From Otis tarda (lineage: Eukaryota; Chordata; Aves; Otidiformes; Otididae): 64,000 nt of DNA. Shown in pieces: positions 26,201-38,123 of the stretch. Position 1 is the first letter of the stretch. The number at the start of each line of letters is the position of its first letter. Both the position numbers and the translations under genes were made by a program. Under the pieces are notes generated by a model, which was not told the origin of the DNA, searched no databases, and saw nothing but the letters and a program-made list of their open reading frames with translations. The stretch lies in assembly GCA_026413225.1 (NCBI GenBank), contig CM048553.1, forward strand, positions 115,450,690-115,514,689, in the 5' to 3' direction.

Positions 26201-28002
26201 TAAGTCTAGATTATAATATATCTGTAGCAGAACATATCACAAACCTTTAACAGCTTCTTCCTCCACCCATGCCCTTGCACATGTATGTACAGCTGGGCGA
26301 GTTCTTCTATTGCTAGATTATACTTGGTACTGAAATGACCTGCTCCATTCCAATCACATTAAACATAAAATCAATTAATACCTCCTCTTCTTCCACCTGG
26401 CATTTGCTCACAGTGAAATTTAATATTGATTCTGATTATTCTTAACCTTAAGCTGCTGATCTTTAGTTACTTTTCTGGATGTTACCCAGTGCCCATGACA
26501 TGCAGAAGCTGTTCCCTTTCCCCGAGGTGCATGTTAAATTTTGTGGCAATTAGGCCATTAACCATTACATACTAGGGCAATGAAATTCTTTGCCAGGAGA
26601 CAAGTATTGCCTTGCTATCTCTGTTTCCCAAGAAACTCAATTTTCCAAAGCCAAATACTTTCTTTGAGTTTTCCCACCCCCAGGTTTTGTGCATGTGAAC
26701 TGAACTCTTTACAGCCACTGCCTCAGCATCAGTTACCCTGTGTCCCGCCCCTGCCATTCCCGGAGCTTCTGTACTGCAGCATCCCTCGGTCAAAAAAAGT
26801 ATTATTAGTTTGGAAAGGGCTAGCTTTGACCATGTCCTGCTTTTTTTCTTGGATATTACAGAACTGCAAACAGGAAAATTATAACTAAACAGGTGAAGTC
26901 TTCAATCTTCCTTCCGTGAAATTCTTAGTCACCTCAAAAAAAAAATAAACAAAACCAAAACTTTTATCATTCCTCAGATATTTTCATAAACTGATGTCAT
27001 CATCCTTTGCAGGTAGTGCTAAGTGTAGCTCCTAGGAAGCCAGAGGATTAAGAGACAAAAACTGTGCCTACTCAGCCTGATTTCGCTAGAGCTGTGCAGA
27101 GTGAATTTCTGCCAGGATCATGTGATAGAAAGCTGTATGGTCAATATAAACAAAATCATTTAAAACAACAAAGCTGTGATGGACAAATTGCATTTGCTAG
27201 CAGGTATCACAGAGGTTTAATAGAGGTCAATGACAGCCTTGGATGCTATTACCGTGGGGAGGCTCTCAACGTAATAAGGAAACAATTGGTTTTGGTGGAT
27301 ATAAGTGGGACCGGAAGGAGTGGGAGTTCCTAAGGAACTACTATAGGGTATAATATTTTCGAGGTTGCAAAATGCTGTTGCCGCTTGCTGCCATCTTTGA
27401 CTTTCCAGGCAGTACAGGACGCTGCTGCACATTTTCGCTAAATCAAGATCAAATCAACCAAAATCCAAAGCAAATGGATGTATGTGGGAGGTATTTAGCA
27501 GTTTAGATCAAGTGAGGCTCATACATGCCTTGGAACAGTTACAGTTACATCTATATACAGGGCAATGCTTAAAATACAGTAAATTTTGCATTTTCTTGAG
27601 TAATAAATATTTACAGTTTTACAAAAAGAAAAGCCTTTAAGCTGCTTTGGTCACTGACCCTGACTTTGAACAGAAATGAACAAACTTCGGAGGGTTTGGT
27701 TTTAGTGATTTTTTTAAATTTTTTTTTTTTAATTCTGTTGTTAAAACATAGCATTTGACATTACCCAACTAACTCTCCTTTGTGACTGAAGAGAATAACA
27801 TTTAACTCCACAGATAAAGCCACAAGGTTCAAGGCTGGAGAAGCTGGGAAGGAAAACATGATATGCAAACGTGCCATGAATCTTCTCAGTTTCAAACTGA
27901 CAGTTATGAAACACCTTTCCTTGAAATACTGTTAAAAAAGAATGTAGAAACATTCTTTTTCTGTCAATATGCCATTAACATGAATACCACCAAAATAATA
28001 AT

Positions 28003-28068
28003 TAAAAAAAAACCCAAACAAAAAACAACCAACCAACAACAAAAAACCACCCAAAAAACCCCAAAAAA
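28003..28068. repeat. A/C-rich low-complexity tract
   Basis: Plus-strand run of A8-9 with CCCAAAC, CAACCAACC and CCCCAAAAAA units. Confidence 0.85.
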
Positions 28069-28647
28069 GTGAGACAGTTGTCTAAGGCAGCAGGGACCCT
28101 AACTTGAAAGCCCTGCCAATCTCCACACTGCCATGTAATAATGATTATCTTTAAAATAAACAAGAATTAAAAATAAAACCAGATTTTCCATGTTAAGGAA
28201 AAAAAAAAAAAAGTTAAAGGAAATTTTCTTCTTCCTTGAACCTTTTGCTCCGGGACATACATCACATGTTTTCCAGCAAAATCATACAGGTCATCTGTAG
28301 GACTGTAATCCCTTGCACACCAAAATGGCTCCCATTACTTGTAACCTGTCAGCCTCCTGATCCTTAAATGTTAATTTCACATATGTTGCAAGATGATCGA
28401 GAATTATCCCTATTTTATAGCAATAACCTGTTACAGTAGCACCAAACAAGTAAAATGGAAGAAAAAAGACAAAGGCTCTTGTGACTGAACGCCAAAAAAA
28501 ATTCTTCCATATAAACTCATCCACATGTATCCACATATCTGACTGCAGTGAGAAGACACTTTTCTGTCTAAAATATTTATCCCACCAGCAGTCCGTGCTC
28601 CAAAACAAAGGGAAATAAAAAAAGATAATAAAAGTAAATATACATGC

Positions 28648-28663
28648 ATATATATATATATAT
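28648..28663. repeat. (AT)8 microsatellite
   Basis: Eight AT dinucleotides in a row within AT-rich sequence. Confidence 0.85.
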
Positions 28664-28980
28664 GTAAATACACACACTAAAAACAAATATCAGAAGTTCT
28701 GATTTAATTCTAGTAAGAAACCAAAAGTTTCCTTTGGAATTTTGCAGAGACCACATCACATGCTCTAACAGGGTTGTTTGTAATCAAGCAACATATCAAA
28801 GTACCTCAACATCAGACACAGGAGTAAGCAGCCTTAAATGTACTCCAGCAGCAACCACTTGCTATTCTGAAAATGCGCAGCATGCTTAAGGAAAACAGAA
28901 CAAGTCAGGAAGAGAGAAACTTTTATCTCAAAGTTTTTCTACTATTACTTCTAAATGATGACCTGCCAGGTGAAAATTAC

Positions 28981-29006
28981 CTCTCCAGCCTTCTTTTTTT
29001 GTAATG
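28981..29006 (-). CDS. CHST9: Tentative 26-nt CHST9 exon
   Basis: The minus strand reads CTACATACAG, then 26 nt, then GTAATT. Phase is the main argument. The anchor exon ends one base into a codon and the 22847 exon starts at a codon boundary, so a segment of length 2 modulo 3 must join them. This one fits and encodes (A)LQKKKAGE, a short basic run placed where mammalian CHST9 has GRVEKRREQK. Against it, the acceptor's pyrimidine tract is weak and the segment is very short. Another exon of suitable length could be the real one. Confidence 0.3.
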
Positions 29007-30455
29007 CTGTATGTAGGTCTTAAATGTTACTGCATCATATAATAAGTGCACTGAAGACAAAACTGCAGAGCTTCATTGCCTGAATGATCAGCTTTTAAGG
29101 AAAAAGCTTTCTGGAACTTAAGAGGTGCTATGAACTGTTATTAAAAGCAACAACAATGGTGGACAATAACTGAAAACTGATCACTTGACTCAGCGACAGC
29201 ACATCTTTTACAAAATTATACAAAAGTTAAATAGCTCACATTGTGTAAAACCCCGCATAGCTGCTTAACAGAAAGAATGATTGCTAAGGGCTCCATGTAA
29301 AACCACATTTACAAACGTCATCTAGATGTTCTGCTCCAAGGATCTGAGTAACTGGAAAACAGTGTGAAGATTACCTATGCATATTTTGTACCGAATTCAA
29401 AAGAGCATTTTGAAGACAGAGTGACTGACATTCACTCTTCCCAGGAAAGAGGACATCTCACTTCGTAAGTTCCAAAAGCCAAAAAACCCTCCAGCAGGAG
29501 TTAGAATACAAATTCAGAAGTGAGTTCAGTTACATACCTATAGATATAAAAAGTAGTCTCTTTTAAAAGTCCTTTTTAAAAATAGGCAAGAAAGAGTATG
29601 TTCAGGTGTCCTCAAGTACCATTAAGATATGTGCTACACCTTTCTAGAAGCAGACTATAAAGCTAGACTCTGTGGTTTAGGTATGAACAATGTTGGAAGT
29701 GTTGTCAAAGTTGATACACAATAATAAATGAAATGGCATCAGCTTCTGCTCAAACATGTTATTGAATATATAGCTGAGAGGAGTCCTGAAAAACTCACCT
29801 CATTCAGTTTCTTTCATACCACTAGTACGTGGAAAGTAAATACCAAAGGATTAAAACATATCACCAGCTCAGAAACACTCTCCCACAATAGCCTCAAGAA
29901 AACAGCATGGCAGGAATTCAGTTTATCATAGGAATGATAAAACTAAAACAAATGAGATGCAAGATTGAGGGGTACTAAACATCACGACCTAGGAAGAACT
30001 TCCTCACAAACAGATAAATACAACCTTAAACGTTATGTGCAGCAATATGAAATTTTAACTTCTTTCTCTTAAAGCTTCTGGGTTTTGTGACTGCTGAAGA
30101 TAGGCCGAGACTCCACAATCACTAACTCTGAAAACCATCATTTCTTATAGTTAGCTTTTACTTGTGGTTTTAGAGCATTATGGTTAACAAAGTATCAGTC
30201 TCTACCTGTTTCTTAACAGAATTTTTTTTTTTGTGCAAAGACAACTATTCTCTCTGTGCAGCTTGCATCCACTTAAAGGGGGCGGAGGGGGAAAGGAAAT
30301 CCATTCTATGTTATATGGTGAAATTCACCTAATAAAATCTTGTAGTGTTTCCAGAACTTCAACAGCTCTATAACTGCTCATCAAGCAGCATTTACTGACC
30401 CTCCTAAATTCTCTTTCTTTTGCACTTCAAGCCAATAACAAGGCAGATTTTTTAG

Positions 30456-30500
30456 AAAAAAAAACAACCACAAAACAAAAAAACCCAAAGAAACAAAACC
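30456..30500. repeat. A/C-rich low-complexity tract
   Basis: Plus-strand A-run followed by CAACCACAAAAC and AAACCCAAAG units. Confidence 0.8.
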
Positions 30501-31620
30501 ACTTTACACAGAGAAAACAACATATTCTGATCAGAAGGGTGAAACCTCAACACACCCAGCCTCATTAGTACAGCCCAACAGTAATAGCTGGGCATTGTAA
30601 ACCAGGAAAATTTGCTTTGCCATACCAGTGGCATTCTCCAGCCAAATTCACAAGACTCCCATAAGCTACTCAAGATTTCTACAATAGAAATATTTCAAAG
30701 CTCCTAGAAGAACTAAAGTATTCATGATTAATAACCATTATTGAGTAGTGCCATTTTTTTTCCTGTATTTACAAACCTGGTTTCTAAAAATGTATTGGTT
30801 TATTGTATTTAATGAAGACTGTCTGGAAAAACTATGACTTCTGTGTAAACAATTACCTTGTGATTCATTGCATGTGAACATGAATGTTGCTCCATTTAGG
30901 CAAAGTTTGATAAAAATCAACCCACACAAAGAGCAAAGACTAAATATTACCATGTGTATACATGCATTCATTTCCTACTTAGAGTTTGAAGATAAGGAAG
31001 AAGGCTCCACGGACTCAAAATATCTCACCAGGTTACCAAAGGACCCAAGAGATCTACTTGGATTACCAAGTGTGGCAAAGCAGGGAAAAAAGCCCACCTG
31101 CTTATGTCAAGTAGTATGGATACAGCCTGGATGGCTACAGCAATAGTAGACTAAATTGATAAAGCTCATGCCAGTTTATAGAACTTCAAACTTTTCTTAA
31201 AATGAGATTTTTATCTGAATTTTTATTCTGATTATTCACAAAAAACCAAGAGCTGTGGCCCGAGGAATGGGTATGAGATCTGTGTGATGAAGCTATTCAG
31301 GACCTGGATGCACAAACCTGCAGGAAAGCACACAGGCTGCAGAAGGATGCCTGGGCACCCACAGGCTACTACAAAACTGGTACCCGGCAAAAGGAGGAGA
31401 AAGCATGCAGAAAAAACCCAGTATCCTGTAAGTGAGATACAAAGCTGCTGGGAAAGAGAAGAGGCAGACTCTCCCACCCTCAGGTATCTATGGGAGGACA
31501 AAGGCAGTGCAGCCTTCTCCACATTAATTAGTGATCATAGTGCACTCCATGAAACACTGAAGTAGTCCTTGATAATCATGAATTTACTAGGCATACTTCA
31601 CAAAAAAAGGACTTTTAAGA

Positions 31621-31675
31621 GAAGAAAACCCACAAAAAACAAAGAGCCACAACAAAACTCCACAAAAAAAAGCCC
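31621..31675. repeat. A/C-rich low-complexity tract
   Basis: Irregular CACAAAAAAC and CACAACAAAAC units on the plus strand. Confidence 0.7.
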
Positions 31676-34542
31676 AGCATACAGATCTATTCACAAAGAT
31701 ATTCTCAGATTATTTTGTAGTAATGAGTCACACTAAATCATATCAGCCCCTCCCCAAAAAGAAGAGTTATAAAGCACAAAATTAGAATCCCTAACTTAAA
31801 ACTCCAATTCACACCTATGTCACAGCAGGATTAAAATGCAAGTGTCCCTTACACCCCACACTCCCCTAATTCAGGTGATTCATGGTATAAAACCTAACAT
31901 CAACTCTGAAACACCCAGCAGTTTGCTTTCCTTGTATAAGATTAACAGTGCTGGAAATTACTAAGCATGTAATGAATAATAATTCGTTTTTAATCGGCGC
32001 CACAATATTTGATGCTTTCACTGAAGAACACAAGACTGGATAGAGAACTGTCAAGTAAAGATGTAGGATTTAGTTAAATTCACATTGAGCTTCATTTACG
32101 TATACGTATTTATATATAAAGTGACTATATTTACATATGGAGAACTTGAAGTGCTCCATATACAGTTCATTACCAAGGTTGATGTCAATGAAGTTTTCAG
32201 CCAGATAAAGTCTGTATGCATTGACACCCATGTCGGACTGTTTGACAAGTCTGTTCCTCACTACTCCACTGAGGTGAACTGAAGTCACCCAACAGAAGGG
32301 CTCTGCTACATCTATGCAAGAATACATCATCCTGTCTTTATACACTCCATGCACAGAGCCAAACCAAGAAACTCGCCTATTCTCTGAGTCTGCTAATGTC
32401 TCTGAAAAGCCGTCAGAAAGGACCACCACGTAGCTAGCAGCTGTTCCTTAGACATCTCTAGGTGAAAGATTTTTATCTTCTTTTTTAAGGTATAGGGATG
32501 ATGAACATGACAAGAAATAATCTGAAGAGTGCAAGAACAGTGGGAGGGAGCAGAATACACGGCAATGCTGAGAGACGCATCCAGCTGCTGAGCCTGCGGG
32601 TGCACCTGAAGTAGATGGACAGGATGAAAGATTAGTGAAAGTGTTTCTGTGCTGGATACATTTGAGTGATGAGGGAAGTTTGCAAAAGTAAATCAGAAAA
32701 AAACCCCCACGCTTAGAGAAGATCAAGTCTAGAGGAAAAGAAGACAAATGGAGGAATCAATTCACAGTTGACATCTCAGAGATGTGAAGAGCAAGTAGAA
32801 AGAAGAGAAAAAAAGAGAAAGAAGTCAAACTATGAAGGAAAAGTGGCATTAGGTATAGCATGAAAAGTTATGAACAGTGAGAGAGAGAAAAGGTGGCAAC
32901 GAGAATGGTGAGTACCAAAGTAAATAGTCTGATTCTGATACAATAGTACAGACAAACACTAATAAGGAACAGGGTATTACCATACAATTCTCCAGTTCTC
33001 CACATAATCTACATCTGATTGGGAATCATTCACACCACAGCTAGGAGAGCCTAAGAAATCAGTGTGAACATTCTGAACAACAATCTAGTAAAACACAGTA
33101 TCTCTTCCAGTGATTGTGATTTATAAAGGCTCCAAGTCAGATGTTCAGCGGAACAGAGTGGTAAGCAGCAGCACCTCACTGGTGCGAAACAGATACTTCC
33201 CTAAACTCAAACACAGCCAACTTTCCATCCTTCAGCGACCAAACGCAAACATGAATGTTGTAGGTCTCGAGCAGGGCACCGTGGAAGATAAAAATAGTTC
33301 TGCCTACAACAAACACTTGTCTCTACAGGCTCATAGCACGGTGGTTGAGAAGCACGAGGCGCGCTTTCCATTTCTTAATAGAACATCAAATCACATGCTC
33401 AGCCACTTGCAGATTAAAAGTAGCTGTCTTACAGCCGTGGAACTAGTGATACGATTAAAGGAGCACATAAAATCCTTGTAAAGATACTTCTCAGTCTGGG
33501 ATTCTCCAGACACAGCTCATCCCCCAAAAAGCCACAGTGCACAACACATGGCAACATGAAAAACAGCAGAAGAGAAAAGAAGAGTGCAAAATGCCTGTAA
33601 CTAAACTAAAGTATACTGTGAATATGCAAATATGTTTTATTCTGTATCGTCTCTTAAGCAGGGGGAGAACATTAGAAAACTGAGCTGCAGAAGGTTTAGA
33701 GGAAATACAGGTGTTTGAAATAAAAAAAAAAAAAAAGAATGGCTCTCTACATCTTAAATTGGAAGGAGAGGCAAGAGCAGACACCAAAGAACTATTTTCT
33801 CCATGCTCTTCCTGACATGCATAACCTAATGACTGTAGAGAATGCCAAAATTCATTTTTGTGGATCTTGTGCTGTCACAACAGCGGTCCAGTGAGACAAA
33901 AGGGCACTCAAAACTGCAGTCACACTTTAAGCTCACTAACCATTCTGTTATTCTCCGATAGCTTCCATTTTATTATGGAAATTACTTATGTGTACAAGGG
34001 GAAGTCTCTCTCCTGAAGAAGATTATAGCAATACATCAAAGAGAAAACCCCAAAGAAAGCATCTGGGTGCCCAAAAGAACACAGTATGTTCTAATTCCCT
34101 TTTTAATATATTTTCCCTGTTTCTTTTTAATGGTAGATACATTCAGACAAAAGAAAAGAGTGGAAAAAAACCACAGTGAGAAATAGCAACAAGGAGCACT
34201 GCAAGGAAAGAAAGGTTAATTACAGCACAAGAAAAGATGCCAGGCATCTGAAGAATGTCAGCAAGTAAACAAATCAATAATCTACAGTCATCATCTACAT
34301 TCCTGAACTACCTTGAAAGCAAGGGTATCTGCCCTTAACATTCCTGACAACAGCAGGGATTTTCAGGGAAGGCTGCCCCCACAGCACTCTGCTTCTGCCA
34401 GCACCCTTGTGTCAACAGTTGATTACAAGGGAACCTTTCCAAAGGGAGTCTGTACTACCTCTTTCAACAATTTTGTTAATACAAGCTTGTAAATACCTTG
34501 GACCTGCTGAAATTAATGCTGTGATCATTGCACTTGGTTGGG

Positions 34543-34593
34543 AAAAAAAAAATAAAAAAAACAAAACAAAACAAAAAAAACCCAACCAAACCA
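34543..34593. repeat. A/C-rich low-complexity tract
   Basis: Plus-strand A9 T A7 followed by CAAAA units and CCCAACCAAACC. Confidence 0.85.
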
Positions 34594-35752
34594 ATCTCAA
34601 GGTCAGTGTCAACAAATTGCAGGAACAATGCACTAGATTCCCTCTCACCACCACCACTTCTGCTCTCTAAAACATCTGAGCCTAGCAGCTCATATAGAAT
34701 AAAAGCATAGATCAATACAGTGGAAGATTTATGAGGTTTTACAGATGTATTTCTTCACAATGGTATCAGCATACTATAAAATAAGAGTCTTACAGAGGAA
34801 ATGGAAGCCGAGCGATAGAGACAAGAGGGCATAAAAATCAGGACTTCCTAACAAGTTGGGAACATTCCATATTGTTAATGGGGAAATAAAAATAAAAACC
34901 AAAGAAACCTAAAAACCAAAGAAAATTAAAAAAACTCTCAAAACAAGTATAGAACTAACAACAAAGATATGCTACCAAGTAACACGGCACAACTGAAGTG
35001 GATCTGCAGAACAAAATAGTGGGCGTTGAGGACCTTACCAACATCCACCCTACACACATTTCAGGGGGAGTTTACTTCAGACTGACTCTAGACTGGTCTT
35101 GTGAACTAAGCATCCACCAGAGGTTGGGGTAAATAGCCTGGTTTAGTTTAATCCATAAAGGAATCTAGATCAACTTGTGGTGCAAATCAAAATATGGCAA
35201 ACGGGGAACAACAGAATTCAACTCAGAAGTGTAATCCCAAGACAACGTTAACACAGAATTACACGAAGTTGCAATATGACTCTGATGCTATATATGAAAA
35301 AGTCTTGTAAGTCCAGTATCCAACTGTCTCAAACAAACAACAAAAAATGGCATAGGACGATTCCACTTAAGCATTGTTGCTTAGACAACCACTTTTGTGT
35401 ACAAGACACAAAATAAGATGTGTAAAACCTACAGTAAATCAGCACACAGAATTATTTCTAAACTGGACTTGCTTGGCTTCACACATGCACAATATGCTTT
35501 TGCAACACTTGCTTCTGCAAATAAAGCTGATCCAATAAGATTAGGTAACTGGGGGCATCTTTTCCGGTGGCTCAAGAAATTTCTTAATGCTTAAATGAAG
35601 TATAGCAATTAAAACAAGTCTGGTTTCAACGCCATTCTACTGCCAAACAGAGGGACTCCCCTCAGCTGTCCACATGTATTTTGACTTCACAATCATGTTT
35701 TAAGTAATGGATGCAATTACACTTAAAAGAGAAGAGAGAAAACCTACTGTAC

Positions 35753-35961
35753 CTGTATGCTGTTCTTCAATCCAAGCTTGCAGATACATGAAGAGGAGTA
35801 GACCAGCTACTCCAAACATCAGTAGAGACACAAAGACTTGTCTTAGGTTCATGACCCTATCAGAGGGCTACTTTTCAGCTTTCAGAAGGACACATGGCTC
35901 ACTTTTCTGAAGTTTTCAGTGTGCCTGCATCTTCTTCAGTATCCTCCCCTGAGACACCAAC
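35753..35961 (-). CDS. CHST9: CHST9 exon with start codon and Golgi membrane anchor
   Basis: This exon identifies the gene. The ATG is at 35852-35850 and coding continues to 35753 (33 codons plus one base), followed by the donor GTACAG. The peptide begins [16 protein letters not shown], continues [11 protein letters not shown] and ends IEEQHT. Mammalian CHST9 reads MNPKQVFLSVLIFGVA, then [17 protein letters not shown], so the match is near-complete. Residues about 6-24 form the single membrane segment of a type II Golgi protein, with the C-terminal side lumenal. The right border is placed at a strong acceptor (TCTCTCTTGTTATTCCAG), giving a 109-nt leader with two short upstream frames. Six codons before the ATG there is an in-frame TAG (35870-35868) where mammals read Gln in MQPSEMVMN, so the mammalian longer N-terminus cannot be made here. 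The base at -3 is G, a fair start context. The exon end is phase 1. Confidence 0.94.
35875..35895 (-). promoter_or_regulatory. Upstream open frame 2 in the CHST9 leader
   Basis: ATG TGT CCT TCT GAA AGC TGA lies 22 nt before the CHST9 start codon. Its ATG context is GCCATGT. It could lower or modulate initiation at the main ATG. Confidence 0.5.
35916..35930 (-). promoter_or_regulatory. Upstream open frame 1 in the CHST9 leader
   Basis: ATG CAG GCA CAC TGA is a four-codon upstream frame in the leader part of the anchor exon. It is present in the mRNA only if the acceptor at 35962 is used. Confidence 0.45.
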
Positions 35962-36793
35962 CTGGAATAACAAGAGAGATGGAGCTAGTTCTTATGTTAC
36001 ATTTTTATTCTTCACCAGAGACTGTGTAAACAGCATATTATATACAAACCCGAGCTCTTACAAGCTATTCATTTCAATGCTTAGATTTGTGTTCATGTGT
36101 TCTCGATAATCTTTCCAGCCCTGGATGAGTTTCAAGCAGAAGCATTTCTCAAAGTGGCTGCAGAGATCATTCCACCTCCACACTGCTGAACATCGCCAGC
36201 TGCCATAATGGAGGGAGGTGACACTCCAACCAAGATGCCCAGCTGTCACACCAGTACACCACTGTCCACCAGCCATCATAGGTAAGAAGCTACAGCAGCA
36301 GATGGAGGCCCCTCTCCAGGTGGCCAGGTTGCACCCCAGTGCTGCCACCCACCCTGCGATAGGCAACCCAGCACCTCTGCCTCTGGACCGCATGACCGAG
36401 GAAGGATGCCTCCAGTCACCCTCACAATACAACTCCTCTCCCAGTGCCTCTGCATCAGTTTACCCTACGCTTTGGGGAGTCATACGCTGAAGTTTATCCT
36501 CCAACGTGAATCCAGGTTGAGTTTTGCGGGGTTAGAGAACATCAGCATAACACAGTATCAGTAACGCAGCAGAAAGGGAATTAATGGCTCATTTTTTTCT
36601 GAACCATTTTGCAGCATGGAAGAACTCGTCAAGAACCCAGTTCTTGCCAGTAAGTTCAATGGAAATGAGATAAAATGTAAAACCTTATCAAAAAGATTAC
36701 TTTCTTACACAGCAGAGGGCCCAGAAAAAGGAAGTAATTTCCCTGATACCCTGCACCTGCCAAAAAGGGGCCATAAAATTCAGTTTATTATAA

Positions 36794-37198
36794 CAGAACA
36801 TAGAAGATACTGTGGATCATGAAAAAACCCCAACTCCTCAACCTGAATCAGAACACGTTCACTTTGAAAGCGCATTACTAGAAGCTGAAGAGCAGCTGTT
36901 GAAAATGGCCTGCACAGCAAAAGAAAAAAAAAAAAAAGTGTTGAAATTCAACACAATGGACAGCCTTGTAAGTGAGCATCTGATAGAAATGTCTGGTAAA
37001 CTACCACAAAGAACGCAAAGAAAAACTCAAGCTTTTAAAGGAAGACAGCCTACTGAAAAATATTTGAAAGAGAAATCTGTTAAAAGAACACAGCTAAAGT
37101 ACATGTGCATCCAAATAAACAGAAAAAGAAAATGCAGGCATTTAACAGTTATTCTGAAATGTAAAAGTACTGCATGTTCCACAAGTGTGTATTTTTAA
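36794..37198 (+). other. Unassigned 134-codon open frame, antisense within CHST9 intron
   Basis: The frame is open from just after TTTATTATAACAG (a possible acceptor ending at 36796) to a stop at 37198. It begins NIEDTVDHEKTPTPQPESE, has a Glu/Leu-rich stretch (FESALLEAEEQLLKM) and then a Lys/Arg-rich tail. It is not a family I recognise. There is no ATG near the start and a poly(A) run lies inside it (about 36923-36936). It may be chance, a decayed exon or an old pseudogene. Confidence 0.2.
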
Positions 37199-38095
37199 AT
37201 AACTCAAGACTATTACATTTATAATTGCTGAGTTTCTAAAAATACACATACACATAAGAGTTAGCAGGAACTCCCATTAAAACTAGCTGTTGAATGAAAA
37301 AAGTAACAACAAAGCTGTGCTCAGAACTTTAAGAATTTTTTTCTACAATTCTGTGACATTAAAATTATACAGTTCTCTGTGAGGCACAAACTTGCCTGCA
37401 GAAAATGTAAATCAGAGTTTAAATATTAACCATTTTATACGTAATTGTCCTGTAGAAGACAGATAGCTAGACATTAACAGAATGTAAATGTTCTGTCTGA
37501 AGTCTTTTTGTATGAGTCACGAAGTATCTGGTTTGAACCTGGAACACGGAAGGAGGGTGAGTAGGCGCTTTACTCCATCTGGTTTTTTTCTGCCTTGATC
37601 CTGCAGAGATGGAATCTCCTACACGTTATACACATGTACCTGTTTGCAGCTACTGTGATGATGGACAGGACTGGAAGGAAGCAGTGAAAACTGGGCAAAA
37701 GCAAGGAAAATGCGTGAGGAATTCTCTGCTAAATGCCTTTTTCACAGGTGTGGGTAGGGGAGCCTCCTTTCAGCCAGCTTTTCTTTAGCTGTTATCGCCT
37801 GCTCCTTTTTCTACAGTGCCCTCAGTGTTCTCAGATTTGCAGTCTTCCTTATCTACCCTAAAAGGTTTACTTAGGTCTTTGCTCCCAGTCTTTGCACCTA
37901 ACTTCAGTCCTGCAGCAAATGCACTGTTTGCATGTCTGCAGAAATCACTCTGCTGCCGAGGCAGAAGCTTCCCAGCATAAGCAATGCTTCAAGAACCATC
38001 AGTCAAAGGACCAATGAATACAAACCTCTTCTGTTTTCCCCCAGACAAAAGCTGTGTTGTTCATGTAACAGGACATTGACAGCATCTGGATCAGG

Positions 38096-38123
38096 AAAAA
38101 AAAAAAAAAAAAAAAAAAAAAAA
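38096..38123. repeat. Poly(A) run of 28
   Basis: Longest homopolymer in the window, 28 A on the plus strand. It could be a retroposon tail or a slippage expansion; no recognisable element precedes it. Confidence 0.9.

Larger units (their letters stand above)
23322..28980. other. CHST9 intron, no gene seen
   Basis: AT-rich intronic sequence with A-runs (for example 23751-23765) and a G-rich patch near 23865-23885. A 139-codon plus-strand frame (25310-25729) and a minus-strand frame rich in aromatic residues (28291-28686) are open, but neither has similarity I recognise. Confidence 0.5.
29007..35752. other. CHST9 intron, no gene seen
   Basis: AT-rich intronic sequence with several A/C-rich tracts and short open frames. 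The longest frames are 119 codons (minus, 32070-32429) and 123 codons (plus, 33110-33481). I recognise no similarity in them and see no convincing splice borders. Confidence 0.5.

Noticed and set aside
28291..28686. 131-codon minus-strand frame rich in Phe/Trp/Tyr, resembling a membrane protein
   Set aside because: Part of it is translated AT microsatellite, there are no paired splice signals, and no family is recognisable.
30857..30889. Possible 33-nt CHST9 exon
   Set aside because: The donor (AAG then GTAATT) is modest, the acceptor ends in AAATGGAG without a proper tract, and the peptide matches nothing in the family.
33110..33481. 123-codon plus-strand frame
   Set aside because: No similarity, no splice context, and ordinary intron composition around it.
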